Assembly: GCA_034408745.1 (NCBI GenBank)
Contig: JAWXCM010000217.1
Coordinates: 1 to 18,381 of the forward strand
Length of the DNA stretch: 18,381 nucleotides
DNA from: JAWXCM01 sp034408745
Lineage (GTDB): Bacteria > Acidobacteriota > Terriglobia > Bryobacterales > Bryobacteraceae
Direction: 5' to 3'
Part shown: positions 6,527 to 15,268 of the stretch, piece by piece
Position numbering within the stretch: position 1 is the first letter of the stretch
Layout of the letters: each line of letters opens with the position of its first letter
Made by a program: the position numbers and the translations under genes
Notes under the pieces: generated by a model
The model's database searches: none
Told to the model about the DNA's origin: nothing
Seen by the model: the letters and a program-made list of their open reading frames with translations, nothing else

Positions 6527-9500
6527 CTAAAAGAGCAGTTTCAACGCCAGCTGGACGGAGCGTGGACCACCAATCTGGAACTGCGAATTGATGCCACCAA
6601 GAGCGGCGTTCAGCGTCTGCGTGGAACGGCCGAAATTCGCGCTCGTCAACACCCCTGTCGGGTTTGCGAAGTTCGGATTGTTGCACACGTTGAAGGCATC
6701 AGCACGGAACTGGAGACCGAGTTTCTCGCTCAGCCGGAAATGACGGCGGACCGACAGGTCAACCTGCTGCAGACCGAAGCCCCGGAGTACGCCGCGGCCG
6801 AGCGTGCCCTGTCGGCCCTGCGCCAATGGAGTTACGGCGTCGAACGCGGCGGGGTTGAATCTTTTGCCGCCCGGCAGCCCGTCTCCAGACAGGTAGAGCG
6901 GCTGACCCGGAACCAGGTCCGGCCGAGCCACGTTGGTCAACCCGAGCCCAAGAGGATCGCGTCCAGTTACCACCGCCACGGGTGTGGCCGTACGCAGGCG
7001 CACCACCGAGTCCACGGCGAACCCGCCCAGAACGGCTTTGGCGAACCGGTTTGCCATGCGGACCGGGATCTCATAGCTGCCGGTTCCGGTGAACGTGTGC
7101 CGGATGTCGAAGGAAGAGGGACCGCGGTCGAGGTCCATGCCCGTGCGGGCAGCCGGTGCCTGCAGGTTCGTGATGGATTCGTCCGATGCCGTATCCAGCG
7201 ACTTCGACCAGGTGTAAGCCAGCAGCGCCTGCAGGCCCCGCGAGAATCGACGGCGGAACTGTAGTTGCAGCGAGTTGTAATCGGAGAAGCCCCGATTGTT
7301 CACATAATCGATGCGGGTAAACAACGGGTTCTGCAGCACCTGCGTACGCAGGCTCTCAACACGCGCCAGCCGCCTGCCTGCCGAGCCCACATACGACGCC
7401 TCAACAGAGTTGGAAGGGCCGAAGGGCTGCTCCACGGCGAAGCTGTACTGTAGCGAATAAGGCAGTTTGTAGCCTTCGGCATAGGCGAACAGGCGGGGAT
7501 AGGGCGGGTTGTTGTTCACCGGTCCCGCGGTGCCGAACAGCGCCGGATCACCGATGGACACGTTGGTTCGTACCGTGCTGCGGGAGTAGGGATAGTTGCC
7601 TGGGCTGAGAGCCGTACCCGCGAAGGCATAGCCGAGGTCATAGAAGATGCCGAAGCCAGCCCGGACGACGGTGCCGTGAGACACAAACGGTTGCCATGCG
7701 ACGCCCAGCCGGGGCGCAAAGTTGCCCATGGTGGTGTCGTAGAGCTTCGTGCCGGCGGGCGCCAGCGTCGCCGTTTGCGGGTTCGCCAGACCGCGAACCG
7801 TCGGGGGCAGATTGCCGTTTGCTTCCGATGGCGAAGGGTTCACCTCCCACCGAAGCCCCCAGGTCATGGTCAGCCGTGGCCGAATGCGCCACGCATCCTG
7901 CGCGAAGGCTGAGAAGTTGTTATAGCGCGCCTCAATGAAATTGTTTACCTGCCGGATCTCGGCAGTAGGTACGATGCCGGTGACCAGTTGCGTAATTGTC
8001 GGCACCGTCAAAACCTTCGAATAGAGCCGCCCGCCCACCGATGGAGCGAGGCGCCGGTAGTCGACGCCGAACTTCAGCGAGTGCCCGCCAATCGCCCAGC
8101 TTGCGGTATCGACGATGTTGATTTGACGCTGGCTGTTGTCGCTGAAGACTCCGGGGCTGATGGTGTTTTCATCATTGCCACCAATTGTCAGGTAGTAGAG
8201 CGAGGTCTCCGGTTTCGCGAAGTCCGGGAAGAGCAGCTCGCGGGGGATCAGTTTCGCGCCTCCGAAGGTGTCCTGCTGATAGATTTGAGCGGCCCGCGAC
8301 TTACTCCAGTTGAATCGTAAGTCGTTGCTCATCGTGCTGGAAAGGACCATCGTGGAGCCGAGTGTCAGGGTCTCGGTTCGGGCGGGCAGAGTGGCAACGA
8401 AGCTGGGCGTTGCGAAGCGTCCCCGTTCGCGGTTCTCAGACGGTGCGTAGTTGTACCGGCTGAACAGGGTATATCGCGAGGACAGCATGTGGTCGATGCG
8501 GAAGCTGGTGGCGTCCAGCCGTGACGGATTCGAGAAGCTGGTGATGTAGGGTGTCTCGTTCGGCGTATCGGTGAGCGGCGCCGCAACAGGCAGCGGGTAT
8601 GCCTCCAGCAGAGCTTTCAGCATTCCGGTAGCGCGCTCCCGCGCCGCCAGAGACGGCACACGGGAAGGCGCGGAAATCACCGGCTGCACCAGTCGAAGCC
8701 CTTCATACGACACGAAGAAGAATGTCCGGTTTCGTCCGTTGTAAACGCCGGGCGCGTACACTGGTCCGCCAGCGGTAAAGCCGTAGTCGTTCTGGCGCAG
8801 AGCCGGACGGTTCAGGCGGTTGAAGTTCCCGAACCAGCTGTTGGCGTCCAGCTTGTCGTTGCGGAGGTAGTTGAACGCGGACCCGTGCAAGGCGTTGGTG
8901 CCCGAGCGCGTCACAATCGCGACCTGACCGCCAGGCTGGCGTCCGTACTCGGGCGCATATGTCGACGTCTGAATGGTGAACTCCTGCACCGCATCCACTG
9001 AAGCGAGCGCTCCGGTGCTGCCCTGAGCCGACAGCGTGGGCACCGCTCCGCCGGCTTCATACGGTGTGGTGGCGAACGGCGTTCCGAAGTTGGCGCTGAC
9101 GCCGTCCACGGTGAAGTAGTTGGTGGCTGTGCGCTGCCCATTCACCGAAAACTGGCCCTGATCCACATTGCTGGATGAGGTGAGCTGCACGCCGGGCGAC
9201 AACGAAATCAGCGACTGGAAACTTCGGCCATTGAGAGGCTGATTCTCAATGAAGCGCTGGTCAACCGACGTCTGCACGGCAGGCGAATCAGAGACCAGCG
9301 GCGCATCGGCCAGCACCGTAACCGCCTCTTCCCGCTGTGCAACCTTCATTCGGATGCGAACGGTCCGGCTGTCATCGGCATTCAATGCGATCTTGTCCAC
9401 GCGAGCCTTCGCGAACCCCGGGCTTTCGACCTCGAGCTCATACGAACTGGCAGGCACCTGGGCAAATGAGAAGGAGCCCGACGCGTCCGTGGTCGCTTCG

Positions 9501-9679
9501 CGTCTTACTCCTTTTGCCGGGTCGCGCAGAGTGACCTTTGCGCCCCGGAGCGAGGCCTCCTGCTGGTCATCGACGGTACCGTTCAGGGTTGCGGTGGAAG
9601 ACTGCGCGTGCATTGTCGCCGTTGTTAACAGGACAGCGCTCAATGCGTGAAGGATACGACAGTGGCAGACGGGCATCAT
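6527..9679 (-). CDS. TonB-dependent receptor, Oar-like, with N-terminal carboxypeptidase-regulatory domain
   Basis: A predicted outer-membrane receptor of 1050 residues for TonB-energised uptake of a large or scarce ligand. The start is placed at the double ATG at 9679 (GGAG about 8 bases upstream), which gives a clear signal peptide (LHALSAVLLTTATMHAQSS, cleavage after about A25). The 85 codons further upstream that remain open are non-coding-like and run into the next gene. After the signal come a carboxypeptidase-regulatory Ig-like domain (about 28-108, ATLNGTVDDQQ to LEVESPGFAKA), a plug domain (ENQPLNGRSFQSLISLSPG and GQRTATNYFTVDGV), and a long beta-barrel ending in the expected terminal phenylalanine (LALKLLF). 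Such receptors without a SusD partner are abundant in Acidobacteriota. A same-family gene lies 199 bp upstream on the same strand. The ligand cannot be read from the sequence; the nearby carbohydrate-type operon is only circumstantial. Confidence 0.92.
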   Translation of the reverse strand: MMPVCHCRILHALSAVLLTTATMHAQSSTATLNGTVDDQQEASLRGAKVTLRDPAKGVRREATTDASGSFSFAQVPASSYELEVESPGFAKARVDKIALNADDSRTVRIRMKVAQREEAVTVLADAPLVSDSPAVQTSVDQRFIENQPLNGRSFQSLISLSPGVQLTSSSNVDQGQFSVNGQRTATNYFTVDGVSANFGTPFATTPYEAGGAVPTLSAQGSTGALASVDAVQEFTIQTSTYAPEYGRQPGGQVAIVTRSGTNALHGSAFNYLRNDKLDANSWFGNFNRLNRPALRQNDYGFTAGGPVYAPGVYNGRNRTFFFVSYEGLRLVQPVISAPSRVPSLAARERATGMLKALLEAYPLPVAAPLTDTPNETPYITSFSNPSRLDATSFRIDHMLSSRYTLFSRYNYAPSENRERGRFATPSFVATLPARTETLTLGSTMVLSSTMSNDLRFNWSKSRAAQIYQQDTFGGAKLIPRELLFPDFAKPETSLYYLTIGGNDENTISPGVFSDNSQRQINIVDTASWAIGGHSLKFGVDYRRLAPSVGGRLYSKVLTVPTITQLVTGIVPTAEIRQVNNFIEARYNNFSAFAQDAWRIRPRLTMTWGLRWEVNPSPSEANGNLPPTVRGLANPQTATLAPAGTKLYDTTMGNFAPRLGVAWQPFVSHGTVVRAGFGIFYDLGYAFAGTALSPGNYPYSRSTVRTNVSIGDPALFGTAGPVNNNPPYPRLFAYAEGYKLPYSLQYSFAVEQPFGPSNSVEASYVGSAGRRLARVESLRTQVLQNPLFTRIDYVNNRGFSDYNSLQLQFRRRFSRGLQALLAYTWSKSLDTASDESITNLQAPAARTGMDLDRGPSSFDIRHTFTGTGSYEIPVRMANRFAKAVLGGFAVDSVVRLRTATPVAVVTGRDPLGLGLTNVARPDLVPGQPLYLSGDGLPGGKRFNPAAFDAVTPLAQGRQGTLGRGVLRGFGLQQVDLSVRRHFRLSEKLGLQFRADAFNVCNNPNFANPTGVLTSANFGRSTQTLNAALGGINSQFQIGGPRSVQLALKLLF

Positions 9680-9878
9680 AATTTTCTCCAGCGTAGCAAG
9701 AAGCTCAAAATCGTGATACGAGGAACCGGGCGTAGTTGGATTTGCCAAATTCACGTCCAACGGATTGTGGATCTGGAGGATGGGAAACTGGCTGAGCTCG
9801 CGGGGCGGGGATCTCTGAGGCGAATGCGGGCGGTGAGCGGCTCGCCAGGGTCGCGGCCCACGTAGAAGTCTGAGTCCT

Positions 9879-12800
9879 TCAGAAGCGGACGCGAAACGAC
9901 ATTTGCATGACTCGCGGATCGAAAGCGTTGTCAATGACGCCGAAGGTCGTGCTGGTGAAGCTGGCTCCGGGGTTGCGGAAGTTGGTGTGGTTCAGGATGT
10001 TGAAGACGTCGGCGCGGAGTTCGGCGCTGTAGCGCTCCGTGATGCGGAATCGCTTGACCAGGTTGAGATCGACGTTCCAGAGACCGGGGCCGATGGCGAC
10101 GTTGCGGCTGGAGTTGCCGTGGGTGTTGTTGGCCTGGGCGCGAAAGGCGGCCGGGTTCAGGAAGTTGAAACGATCCTCATTAGGGTCGATGCCGGTTTGC
10201 GGGTCGCCGACGCGGTCGGGGCGGAGGGAGCCTCCGTTGCGGCCGAGGAACGTGAAGCGAACTCCGGTATTGGGGTCGACGCCGGAGGTGGGGAGGCTGA
10301 CGTTGACGGGGAGTCCGGTGCGGACAGTGCCGATGTGACCGATCTGCCAGCCGCCGGCAATCGCGCGGGCGAGTTTCGGCATGGTGCGGCCAAAGGGGAG
10401 CTGGTAGATGCCGGAGAGGCTGAGGCGGTGGCGCGCGGTCTGGGACTGAGGTCCGCGTTCGAGGCGGAAATTATCGCGGATCTGGACGCTGCCGCCGGCA
10501 TCCCAGGCTCCGGCTTCGTCCATGGCGCTGGCCCAGGTGTAGGAGGCGAGCAGGAAGATTCCCTTGCGGTAGCGGCGTTCGAGCTTCACCTGGAGAGCGT
10601 TGTAGCGGGACTGGGCGCGGCTGGCTCCGGTCTGAATGGTCCGCCACTGGGGGTAGGGGCGGTTGGCGGCGACGGTGCCATCGACGCCAAACGGAGTCTG
10701 GTTGCGCTCCCAAAGGGCGAAGAGGTTGCGTCCGATATTGCCGACATACGCGGTTTCGAGGGTGAAGGCCTGGGGCAGCAGGAACTGGAGGGCGACGTTG
10801 TACTGGTAAATCGTGGCGCCCTTCTGGTCACGTTCGCGGGTACGAAGCTGGACGGTGCGGCTGTCGTAATTGCTGAGGATTCCGGCCGGGATGGCTTCCG
10901 AGAGGCGAAGGGGCGGCGGCCCGTTTCCGATGCGTTCGAGCGTGGGCTGGATCAGCTGAGTGGGGTTTAACGGCAGATTCGATTCCGAACCGTAGATGTC
11001 CTCGCCGGAATAGAACATACCGAAGCCTCCGCGGAGGACGGCCTTGCCGGGCAGCAGTTGCCACGCGGCTCCCACGCGAGGCCCGAAGTTGTTGCGGTCT
11101 GGCGTGACGGTGTACTTATCGGCATCGGAAGCCATGATGAGTCCGCCGGTTTTTGGATCGAAATTGATGTTCTTATTCTTCCCTGCTCCGTAATATGGGG
11201 TGGCGTACTCGTAGCGAATTCCCAGATTAATGGTGAGATTGCGGGAGATTTTCCAGTCGTCCTGGAAGAATCCGGACCAGGCCTGCTGGCGCTGCTGGAT
11301 TTCGGGGACGGTATTGACGACCAGGTTGAGAGGGGCTCCGGTGAGCAGGTCGGAAATGCTGTCGCCAGTAAAGACGCCGGTGAAGGAATAAGCTGGGGTG
11401 CGGCGGGTGATGTCGATGAACCGGTTGTCCTTGGCGCGGAGTTCGAAACCGGCTCGGGCGGAGTGCTTGCCGCGGATGAGGGTGACGCTGTCCGCTATCT
11501 GGATCAGCAGGGGTTCCTGACTTTGGGGGCGGAAATTGCGGGTTCCAATCTGGCGGTAATTCGAGACCGAGATGAGCGGGAGGCCGCCGACCTTTTTCAT
11601 TTCCTCGGGAATGCCCCGGAATCCGAAGGCCTCGGCAGTGATGTCGTTGGCGGTGGCGTGGCTGAAGGCGGCGAAAGTCTTGTTCGCGGCGAAGCGGGCG
11701 ACGTTGACCAGGGTGGGGGTGATGTTACTGGTCCAACTGGCTCCGGAGCTGTGATTCTCATTGAACTGGGCACCCTGGTTTCCCTCTCCGTCGGCGAGGC
11801 CGGGGAAGAGCTGGTCACGTTGAATCCTCTGACGGAGGCGGCTGTAGCGCAGGCTGATGGTGTTGCGGGAGGACAGGAAGTAGTCGCCGCGCACGTTTCC
11901 TTTATGCGTGTTCTCGCGTCCGGCGCGGGCGACTCCGTAGTTCTCGATGTTGCGGGAGCCGGAAAGCCGTCCGGCGAGGTTGGGAGCGGGATAGAGGTCG
12001 AGGAGCTTTCTGCCGAGGGGGTCGAAGGCGGTGGTCGGGATGGTGCGGTCGGGGTACGGCACTTTCGTGATGGGGTCCGTGACGTTGAAATTAAAGACAC
12101 CGGTCTTCTGGGCGGCGGTGGGGATATTGACGATGAAGGGACTGGAGAAATTGCGGCGAAATCCTTCGTAATCGGCGAAATAGAAGATCTTGTTCTTCTT
12201 CACGGGGCCGCCGAGAGTTCCGCCGTACTGGTGCCATGAGAGGTCGTCCTTGCCGGAGGCGATCAGGTTGGCTCGCCAGGAAGTGGCTGCGAATTCGGCG
12301 TCGCGGTTGTAATACCAGGCGGAGCCGTGGAGCTGATTGGAGCCTGACTTGATGGAGACGTTGACGACGGCTCCGGCGGAGCGGCCGAATTCGGCGGAAA
12401 AGCTGTTGGTTTGGACTTTGAATTCACTGATGGAATCGGGCGAGGGCTGGGTGACCTGAGCGGAGAGAGACTGGGCGTTGGTGGTTCCCTGATTATTGTC
12501 GGCTCCGTCGATGAGGAAATTGTTCTGGGTGTGGTAATTTCCGTTGGCCACGAACCAGCCGGGGCCGCGGGTTTCGGCGGTGAGGGTGCTTTCGGTGACC
12601 CCCGGGGCGAGCAGCGCGAGTTCGGTGTAGCGGCGGGCGGCGAGGGGGAGTTCGACGCCGACCTCCCCCTGAACAACCTGTCCGAGCGAACCGTCTTCGC
12701 TCTGAATGGCGGCGTGGGCGGCGGTCACCTGCATCACTTCGGTGGTGGAGGCGACGTCCAGTTTGACTCGCACCAGGCGGCGTTCATTCACGTTCACGAC

Positions 12801-12986
12801 GACATCGCTGGTGTCGACGGAGCGGAAGCCGGCCATTTCCACCCGCACGGTGTAGGCTCCGCGAACAACGGGACTGAAGACCGCGTAGCCGTCGGAGGTG
12901 GAGAGCGCGCTGGATCGGGTGTTGGTGCCCGTGTTGGTGAGTTCGACCTGGGCTCCTGCGACGATGGCGTCCGTGGCGTCGACCAC
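9879..12986 (-). CDS. TonB-dependent receptor, Oar-like; signal peptide lies in another frame
   Basis: The open frame encodes 1035 residues from a GTG at 12986. It starts inside the N-terminal carboxypeptidase-regulatory domain (VDATDAIVAGAQVELTNTG), continues with the plug (ELPLAARRYTELALLAPGV, NNFLIDGADNNQG, and EFKVQTNSFSAEFGRSAGA) and a beta-barrel ending in RVRF, the usual aromatic terminus. The GTG is unlikely to be the true start: it lies mid-strand and no signal peptide precedes the domain. Upstream in this frame one reads PPVTFAQTDSGSIRVAV, the end of a signal peptide plus the first strand, while its beginning is one frame away, starting with ATG at 13084. The gene is thus either frameshifted by a one-base indel near 13040 or affected by a sequencing error. 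If whole it would span 9879-13084, about 1067 residues. Third positions are strongly GC-rich, which opens long meaningless antisense frames. Confidence 0.88.
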   Translation of the reverse strand: MVDATDAIVAGAQVELTNTGTNTRSSALSTSDGYAVFSPVVRGAYTVRVEMAGFRSVDTSDVVVNVNERRLVRVKLDVASTTEVMQVTAAHAAIQSEDGSLGQVVQGEVGVELPLAARRYTELALLAPGVTESTLTAETRGPGWFVANGNYHTQNNFLIDGADNNQGTTNAQSLSAQVTQPSPDSISEFKVQTNSFSAEFGRSAGAVVNVSIKSGSNQLHGSAWYYNRDAEFAATSWRANLIASGKDDLSWHQYGGTLGGPVKKNKIFYFADYEGFRRNFSSPFIVNIPTAAQKTGVFNFNVTDPITKVPYPDRTIPTTAFDPLGRKLLDLYPAPNLAGRLSGSRNIENYGVARAGRENTHKGNVRGDYFLSSRNTISLRYSRLRQRIQRDQLFPGLADGEGNQGAQFNENHSSGASWTSNITPTLVNVARFAANKTFAAFSHATANDITAEAFGFRGIPEEMKKVGGLPLISVSNYRQIGTRNFRPQSQEPLLIQIADSVTLIRGKHSARAGFELRAKDNRFIDITRRTPAYSFTGVFTGDSISDLLTGAPLNLVVNTVPEIQQRQQAWSGFFQDDWKISRNLTINLGIRYEYATPYYGAGKNKNINFDPKTGGLIMASDADKYTVTPDRNNFGPRVGAAWQLLPGKAVLRGGFGMFYSGEDIYGSESNLPLNPTQLIQPTLERIGNGPPPLRLSEAIPAGILSNYDSRTVQLRTRERDQKGATIYQYNVALQFLLPQAFTLETAYVGNIGRNLFALWERNQTPFGVDGTVAANRPYPQWRTIQTGASRAQSRYNALQVKLERRYRKGIFLLASYTWASAMDEAGAWDAGGSVQIRDNFRLERGPQSQTARHRLSLSGIYQLPFGRTMPKLARAIAGGWQIGHIGTVRTGLPVNVSLPTSGVDPNTGVRFTFLGRNGGSLRPDRVGDPQTGIDPNEDRFNFLNPAAFRAQANNTHGNSSRNVAIGPGLWNVDLNLVKRFRITERYSAELRADVFNILNHTNFRNPGASFTSTTFGVIDNAFDPRVMQMSFRVRF

Positions 12987-13019
12987 GGCGACGCGGATGG
13001 AGCCGGAATCGGTTTGAGC

Positions 13020-13084
13020 GAAGGTGACCGGCGGCAGGCGAGCGTCAGAATGACGAGCGGCATCCGGAGGGTGAAGTGTCGCAT
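13020..13084 (-). other. Frame-disrupted signal peptide of the upstream TonB receptor
   Basis: From the ATG at 13084 the frame gives MRHFTLRMPLVILTLA, a charged start and hydrophobic core of a signal peptide, then becomes arginine/serine/proline-rich. One frame over, LPPVTFAQ|TDSG supplies the matching c-region and cleavage site and leads directly into the receptor. Adding one base near 13040 restores a normal signal peptide of about 24 residues. No strong ribosome binding site is seen before 13084. Confidence 0.65.
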
Positions 13085-13116
13085 ACTGAGAAGCTTCAGG
13101 TTAGCGCGCGAATATG

Positions 13117-13133
13117 AATATAGGCCTTCAGGC
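13117..13133 (-). promoter_or_regulatory. Possible -10 box and dyad upstream of the TonB receptor
   Basis: TATATT on the minus strand (13122-13117) lies 33 bases upstream of the ATG at 13084, but no good -35 hexamer is present at 16-18 bases. It is flanked by the small dyad GCCT-TC-AGGC (13124-13133), which could hold a regulator. Tentative. Confidence 0.25.
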
Positions 13134-13259
13134 ATATGAAAACCAGTCTTTTTGATTTGTTTCGTCCGGGGAGTACGACGGGTTGGGTGCGGTGATCGGG
13201 GAGCAGATCTGGTACTCGGTGGATGGTTAGATGTAGATGTGTAGGAGGACCTGGAGCAA

Positions 13260-13343
13260 ATGTTGAAAATGCCAAATCTGCCCCGCCGGGCCGCGAAATG
13301 GTCGGCGAATTATCGGAAGCTCCGATCAGGCTCGCCGCGATGA
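13260..13343 (+). CDS. Candidate leader ORF (27 codons) translationally coupled to the desaturase
   Basis: ATG at 13260 is preceded by AGGAGG (13243-13248) and by a closer GGAG (13253-13256), the best Shine-Dalgarno sequences in this region. The frame encodes 27 residues, rich in Lys/Arg (eight basic, no acidic residues). It ends in TGA at 13341-13343, overlapping the desaturase ATG at 13340 as ATGA. The desaturase start itself has no good ribosome binding site. The layout therefore suggests that ribosomes load on the leader and reinitiate at the enzyme gene. The peptide has no recognised family; its role may simply be coupling. Conservation has not been tested. Confidence 0.4.
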   Translation: MLKMPNLPRRAAKWSANYRKLRSGSPR

Positions 13344-14170
13344 AACGCATCTCTCCCTGGGTTGCCGCGCCGTTGGCGATCGGCGCCTATGTATTGCTGG
13401 TCTGGCTGGAACGCCGGCGTCCGCTTCGCAAACGGGTTGAACCTGTTTTGCCACATCACGCCCGGAACTTAGTATTGGCTGGACTTGGCGCTTTGACCAC
13501 GGTTGTTATCGAGGCGCCGCTGATCCAGCCACTTGCAAGGCTCGTGGAAGAACGGAACTGGGGTGTTACCGGCGTGTTCCGCCTGCATGGCGCCGTTGCG
13601 GCGCTGGCCGCTCTGGTGTTGATGGACTATACGTTTTACGTGTGGCACATACTGCTGCATCGTGTCCCGGGTCTCTGGAGGTTCCACGCGGTCCATCACG
13701 CCGACCTGGATCTTGACACATCGACAGCACTACGCTTCCACTTCGGCGAGATCCTGCTCTCTGTACCGTGGCGAGCCGCCCAGGTGCTCATCATCGGATT
13801 GAGTCCGTTGACGTTCTCGCTTTGGCAAGTTTGGTTCGCGCTGTCCATAATGTTCCACCATTCCAATGTCCGTCTTCCCATTCGCTGGGAACGGCTGATC
13901 AATCGCCTGTTGGTTACTCCGCGCATGCACGGCGTTCATCACTCCAACGTTGAGGCGGAGACGAATAGTAACTGGTCAAGCGGGCTGACCTGCTGGGACT
14001 GGCTGCATGGAACACTTCGTCTGAACGTCCCGCAAGAGAAAATCCAGATCGGCTTGCCAGCGCTTCAGGACGCTCATGCTCTGGTTTTGCCCGCTATCCT
14101 GGCAATGCCGTTTCGGGAGCAGCCGGATTACTGGCGTTCTCCGAATGGGCGAGAGATCCCAAACGGTTGA
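13340..14170 (+). CDS. Sterol desaturase / fatty acid hydroxylase family membrane protein
   Basis: A 276-residue integral membrane di-iron oxygenase-type enzyme. It shows the family's histidine boxes: H103-x3-H107 (VWHILLHR), H116-x2-HH at 119-120 (FHAVHH), HH at 163-164, and H187-x2-HH at 190-191 (MHGVHH). These would hold two iron ions at the cytoplasmic membrane face. Hydrophobic segments lie at about 6-22, 42-65, 84-102 and 137-162. Members hydroxylate or desaturate lipids (sterols, carotenoids, fatty acids, ether lipids); the substrate is not evident here. The ATG at 13340 is chosen because the protein then begins with a normal MKRISPWVAAPLAIGAY membrane start and because it overlaps a leader ORF by ATGA. 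In-frame upstream starts at 13298 and 13223 exist but add a segment without family features. Confidence 0.85.
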   Translation: MKRISPWVAAPLAIGAYVLLVWLERRRPLRKRVEPVLPHHARNLVLAGLGALTTVVIEAPLIQPLARLVEERNWGVTGVFRLHGAVAALAALVLMDYTFYVWHILLHRVPGLWRFHAVHHADLDLDTSTALRFHFGEILLSVPWRAAQVLIIGLSPLTFSLWQVWFALSIMFHHSNVRLPIRWERLINRLLVTPRMHGVHHSNVEAETNSNWSSGLTCWDWLHGTLRLNVPQEKIQIGLPALQDAHALVLPAILAMPFREQPDYWRSPNGREIPNG

Positions 14171-14267
14171 ACAGGTTCCATGCAAGAACAATCGTTAGCG
14201 TTTCGTCATCTGCCCGGCAGGGGTAAGGAGTTCGGAGATCGCTACACTCAGGAACGAGGGTTCAGTT

Positions 14268-15050
14268 GTGAAAATTAACATCTTTCGAAGAGCCCTGGTG
14301 CTGGGATACGCCGTTTCTTGCGCCGCGACATCCGGACAGGATCTCGATCACTCCGCCTGGTCGGCCATTCTCCAGCAGTACGTAACCGTAAATTCCCGGG
14401 TGGACTACGCCGCGCTCAAGGCAGACGGAAGCGCCAGGCTGGACGCCTATCTCGAGCAAATTGCCAGGCCCTGGCCGGCGACGCTGGATGAGAACGCCAG
14501 GAAGGCGGCACTGATCAACGCATATAACGCTCTCACCATCCGCTGGATGGTTTCGCACTTTCCGGTGAAAAGCATCTGGCGTACCAAGGGTCCATTCCGT
14601 GTGGCTCGACACCAGGTGAACGGCGGATCCGAATCGCTCGACAGCGTAGAGAAGCGCCTTCGGGATATGGGAGACCCGCGCATTCACGGAGCTTTGGTGT
14701 GCGCCGCGCGAAGTTGTCCACCGTTACGGCGCGAGGCTTTCACAAAAGAGGCAGTGCACGGGCAACTGGACGATAACTTTCGAGTCTGGCTGGCCGACGG
14801 CAGCAAGAACCAGTTCCTCCCAGGCAAACAGCTGGCGAAGGTAAGCAAAGTCTTTGATTGGTACGCGGCCGATTTTGCGCCCGTGGGAGGAGTGCCGGCG
14901 GTACTTGGCAAATTCGCGCCGCCGCGTATGTTCGCATCGACTTACAAATTGGAATACTTGAAATACAACTGGGGGCTAAACGATAACGGGTCCGTGGGCG
15001 ATTCGTACTCCGGTTTTGAGTTTTACATCGACTACGTGAGGAACAGATAA
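14268..15050 (+). CDS. Secreted DUF547 domain-containing protein
   Basis: A 260-residue protein starting with GTG at 14268, with GAGGG about 8 bases upstream. The N-terminus is a signal peptide (MKINIFRRALVLGYAVSCAA, cleavage near TSGQ), so it is periplasmic or surface-exposed. The body matches the DUF547 pattern: VDYAALKAD, then AALINAYNALTI (80-91), SIWRTKGPF, LDSVEKRLRDMGDPRIHGALVCAARSCPPL with H140, C145 and C150, and a C-terminal FDWYAADF. The conserved Asn/His/Cys residues have suggested a hydrolase-like fold, but no activity is established. It follows the desaturase on the same strand by 97 bp, long enough for its own promoter, though none is obvious. A small membrane-protein remnant follows immediately in the same frame. 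Confidence 0.88.
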   Translation: MKINIFRRALVLGYAVSCAATSGQDLDHSAWSAILQQYVTVNSRVDYAALKADGSARLDAYLEQIARPWPATLDENARKAALINAYNALTIRWMVSHFPVKSIWRTKGPFRVARHQVNGGSESLDSVEKRLRDMGDPRIHGALVCAARSCPPLRREAFTKEAVHGQLDDNFRVWLADGSKNQFLPGKQLAKVSKVFDWYAADFAPVGGVPAVLGKFAPPRMFASTYKLEYLKYNWGLNDNGSVGDSYSGFEFYIDYVRNR

Positions 15051-15268
15051 CTGCGCCCAGATATCGGTTCTTGGTTCTTGGGGCTGGGCAGCAAGTTCGG
15101 CGTCGACCCGTTCATCTTTGGCGGGATCTGTGTCGGAGCGATTCCCTTCTTCTCGCTGTCCATCGCCTGGCTTGCCGGAATTTACGCAGAAAGCGGCCCG
15201 CGAATCGCGCCGCTCCTGGCGTCGGGCTTCTTCTCATCTCCGCTTACTTATATATTCGAGCCGTAGTT
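15051..15268 (+). pseudogene. Frameshifted small membrane protein
   Basis: Directly after the DUF547 stop, in the same frame, is DIGSWFLGLGSKFGVDPF and IFGGICVGAIPFFSLSIAWLAG, a membrane-helix pattern I associate with small conserved multi-helix proteins. After LLASGFF the frame goes out; the next frame gives LISAYLYIRAV, the expected second helix, so about one base is missing near 15232. The natural start is unclear: GAGGA (15037-15041) stands 8 bases before a CTG at 15051, where an ATG might once have been. The 3' part is lost and replaced in frame by the adaptor fragment at 15269. Confidence 0.5.

Noticed and set aside
9680..9934. 85-codon N-terminal extension of the downstream TonB receptor
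   Set aside because: It would bury the signal peptide and overlap the end of the upstream receptor gene; the double ATG at 9679 has a ribosome binding site and gives a normal signal peptide.
9903..12239. Two long plus-strand ORFs (355 and 393 codons, 9903-10970 and 11058-12239) antisense to the TonB receptor
   Set aside because: They are Gly/Ala/Glu/Val-rich without domains or ribosome binding sites and arise from the GC-rich third positions of the receptor gene, whose frame has clear plug and barrel motifs.
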